DNA of 64,000 nucleotides, from positions 272,533-336,532 of the forward strand of contig CAJMNM010000001.1 of the NCBI GenBank assembly GCA_905214795.1, given 5' to 3'. The first letter of the stretch is position 1. Every line of letters begins with the position of its first letter. The DNA is from an uncultured bacterium (GTDB lineage Bacteria; Bacteroidota; Bacteroidia; Bacteroidales; Bacteroidaceae). Shown piece by piece: positions 63,660-64,000 of the stretch. The notes beneath the pieces are model-generated. The model saw only the letters and a program-made list of their open reading frames with translations. It ran no database searches and was not told the origin of the DNA. The translations under genes were made by a program, and so were the position numbers.

Positions 63660-63775
63660 AAAAAGATTGCCATTGCAACAAAAACAATCAAACACAGATT
63701 GTACCCTCAGACATATTGTCCTGAAAAATTACTTCTCAAAACAAACAACAACTGATTATTTTACTTACATATCCA

Positions 63776-63799
63776 ATTTCTATATAAGAAACGGGATAT
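63776..63799 (+). repeat. Left 24-bp inverted repeat of a probable invertible segment
   Basis: Perfect reverse complement of 63946-63969. Begins ATTTCTATATAAGAAAC and ends GGGATAT. The TTTCT-ATATA-AGAAA part is itself nearly palindromic. Confidence 0.95.
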
Positions 63800-63806
63800 C
63801 ATGTGG

Positions 63807-63838
63807 CAAAGATATTGATTTTTAATTAGAAGAACAAA
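63807..63838 (-). promoter_or_regulatory. Consensus promoter inside the invertible segment, pointing left
   Basis: Minus-strand TTTG (63835-63838), exactly 20 bases, TATCTTTG (63807-63814), a full match to the Bacteroidetes consensus. In the present orientation it fires outward through the left inverted repeat, away from the gene expected to the right. Confidence 0.8.
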
Positions 63839-63945
63839 GGAATGTAAGAATTTTAGTTGAGATTTTAAATTGTTATAGTTTTGATGGGAAAATTCAGTGT
63901 CACGAATTTGTTTGCTAAATATTTGATTATAAGTGTATCGCTGTA

Positions 63946-63969
63946 ATATCCCGTTTCTTATATAGAAAT
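63946..63969 (-). repeat. Right 24-bp inverted repeat of a probable invertible segment
   Basis: Perfect reverse complement of 63776-63799; the spacer between the two repeats is 146 bp. The match stops at both ends, so the arms are exactly 24 bp. Confidence 0.95.
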
Positions 63970-64000
63970 ATGTATGCTCAAACCGGATAATATTCTTAGG

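Larger units (their letters stand above)
63194..64000. other. Gene-free 800-bp region with repeats and an invertible segment
   Basis: No credible coding region. It contains the second and third CGGTTACG repeat copies (63316-63465 and 63603-63659) and the 194-bp inverted-repeat-bounded segment at 63776-63969. The window ends 31 bases beyond the right inverted repeat, before any recognisable start of the next gene. Confidence 0.8.

Noticed and set aside
63776..63969. Interpretation of the 194-bp inverted-repeat segment as a MITE-type transposable element
   Set aside because: No target-site duplication is visible at the ends, and the internal full-consensus promoter positioned next to one repeat is better explained by an invertible promoter. 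Not fully excluded.

Overview
The window is a stretch of a Bacteroidales chromosome, most likely from the Bacteroides/Phocaeicola/Prevotella group. The evidence is a SusC/SusD pair with lipoprotein partners carrying acidic residues after the lipid cysteine, BACON and BspA-type leucine-rich-repeat surface proteins, ATP-type PEP carboxykinase, KorAB, DUF3098 next to ftsX/uppP, and many start sites preceded by the Bacteroidetes promoter signature (TTTG, about 20 bases, TAnnTTTG). No species can be named from the sequence alone.

Layout. 1-2738: menaquinone genes (3' end of menF, menD, menB), without menC or menE following. 2827-7521: a small lipoprotein, an RmlD-like reductase, rpsO and a large YfhO-family membrane protein. 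7522-9123: a 1.6 kb gene-poor region holding a cluster of CGGTTACG repeats. 9124-14458: an AraC regulator, a 53-codon ORF and a large GH78 alpha-L-rhamnosidase. 14698-29865: a minus-strand SusCD operon with no glycan enzymes but with a subtilisin-type lipoprotein protease, two LRR lipoproteins, two BACON proteins (one of them also an LRR protein), a Calx-beta/DUF4984-like lipoprotein, a DUF1573 protein and a lipocalin-like lipoprotein; it looks like a peptide-capture system. 30429-36090: a GNAT-nitrilase fusion, ddh, a bleomycin-hydrolase-type peptidase and a CoA-transferase. 36664-42413: miaB, ftsX, DUF3098, uppP, truB, queA and folK. 42395-45436: nrdDG behind a cobalamin riboswitch. 45608-52904: dsbD, pckA and korAB, which are core anaerobic metabolism and redox genes. 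53199-53270: tRNA-Arg(CCU).

53470-55182 is accessory: a three-gene ATGA-overlapping cassette around a DUF3990 (ADP-ribosyltransferase-like) protein, followed by an array of 86-bp tandem repeats. Each unit carries a hairpin and a promoter-like TTTG-N20-TATCTTT, and an inverted copy of the same module drives the cassette. 55183-57564: a DMT transporter, two tandem HU-like proteins and an 88-aa unknown. 57824-63139: a 1771-aa BspA-like surface protein.

The last 860 bases are the most interesting. They hold a second long copy of the CGGTTACG repeat region, a short third copy, and then a 194-bp segment bounded by perfect 24-bp inverted repeats. Inside is a consensus Bacteroidetes promoter pointing left, the arrangement expected of a phase-variable invertible promoter in the OFF state for whatever gene lies beyond the right edge. 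No recombinase is encoded in the window.
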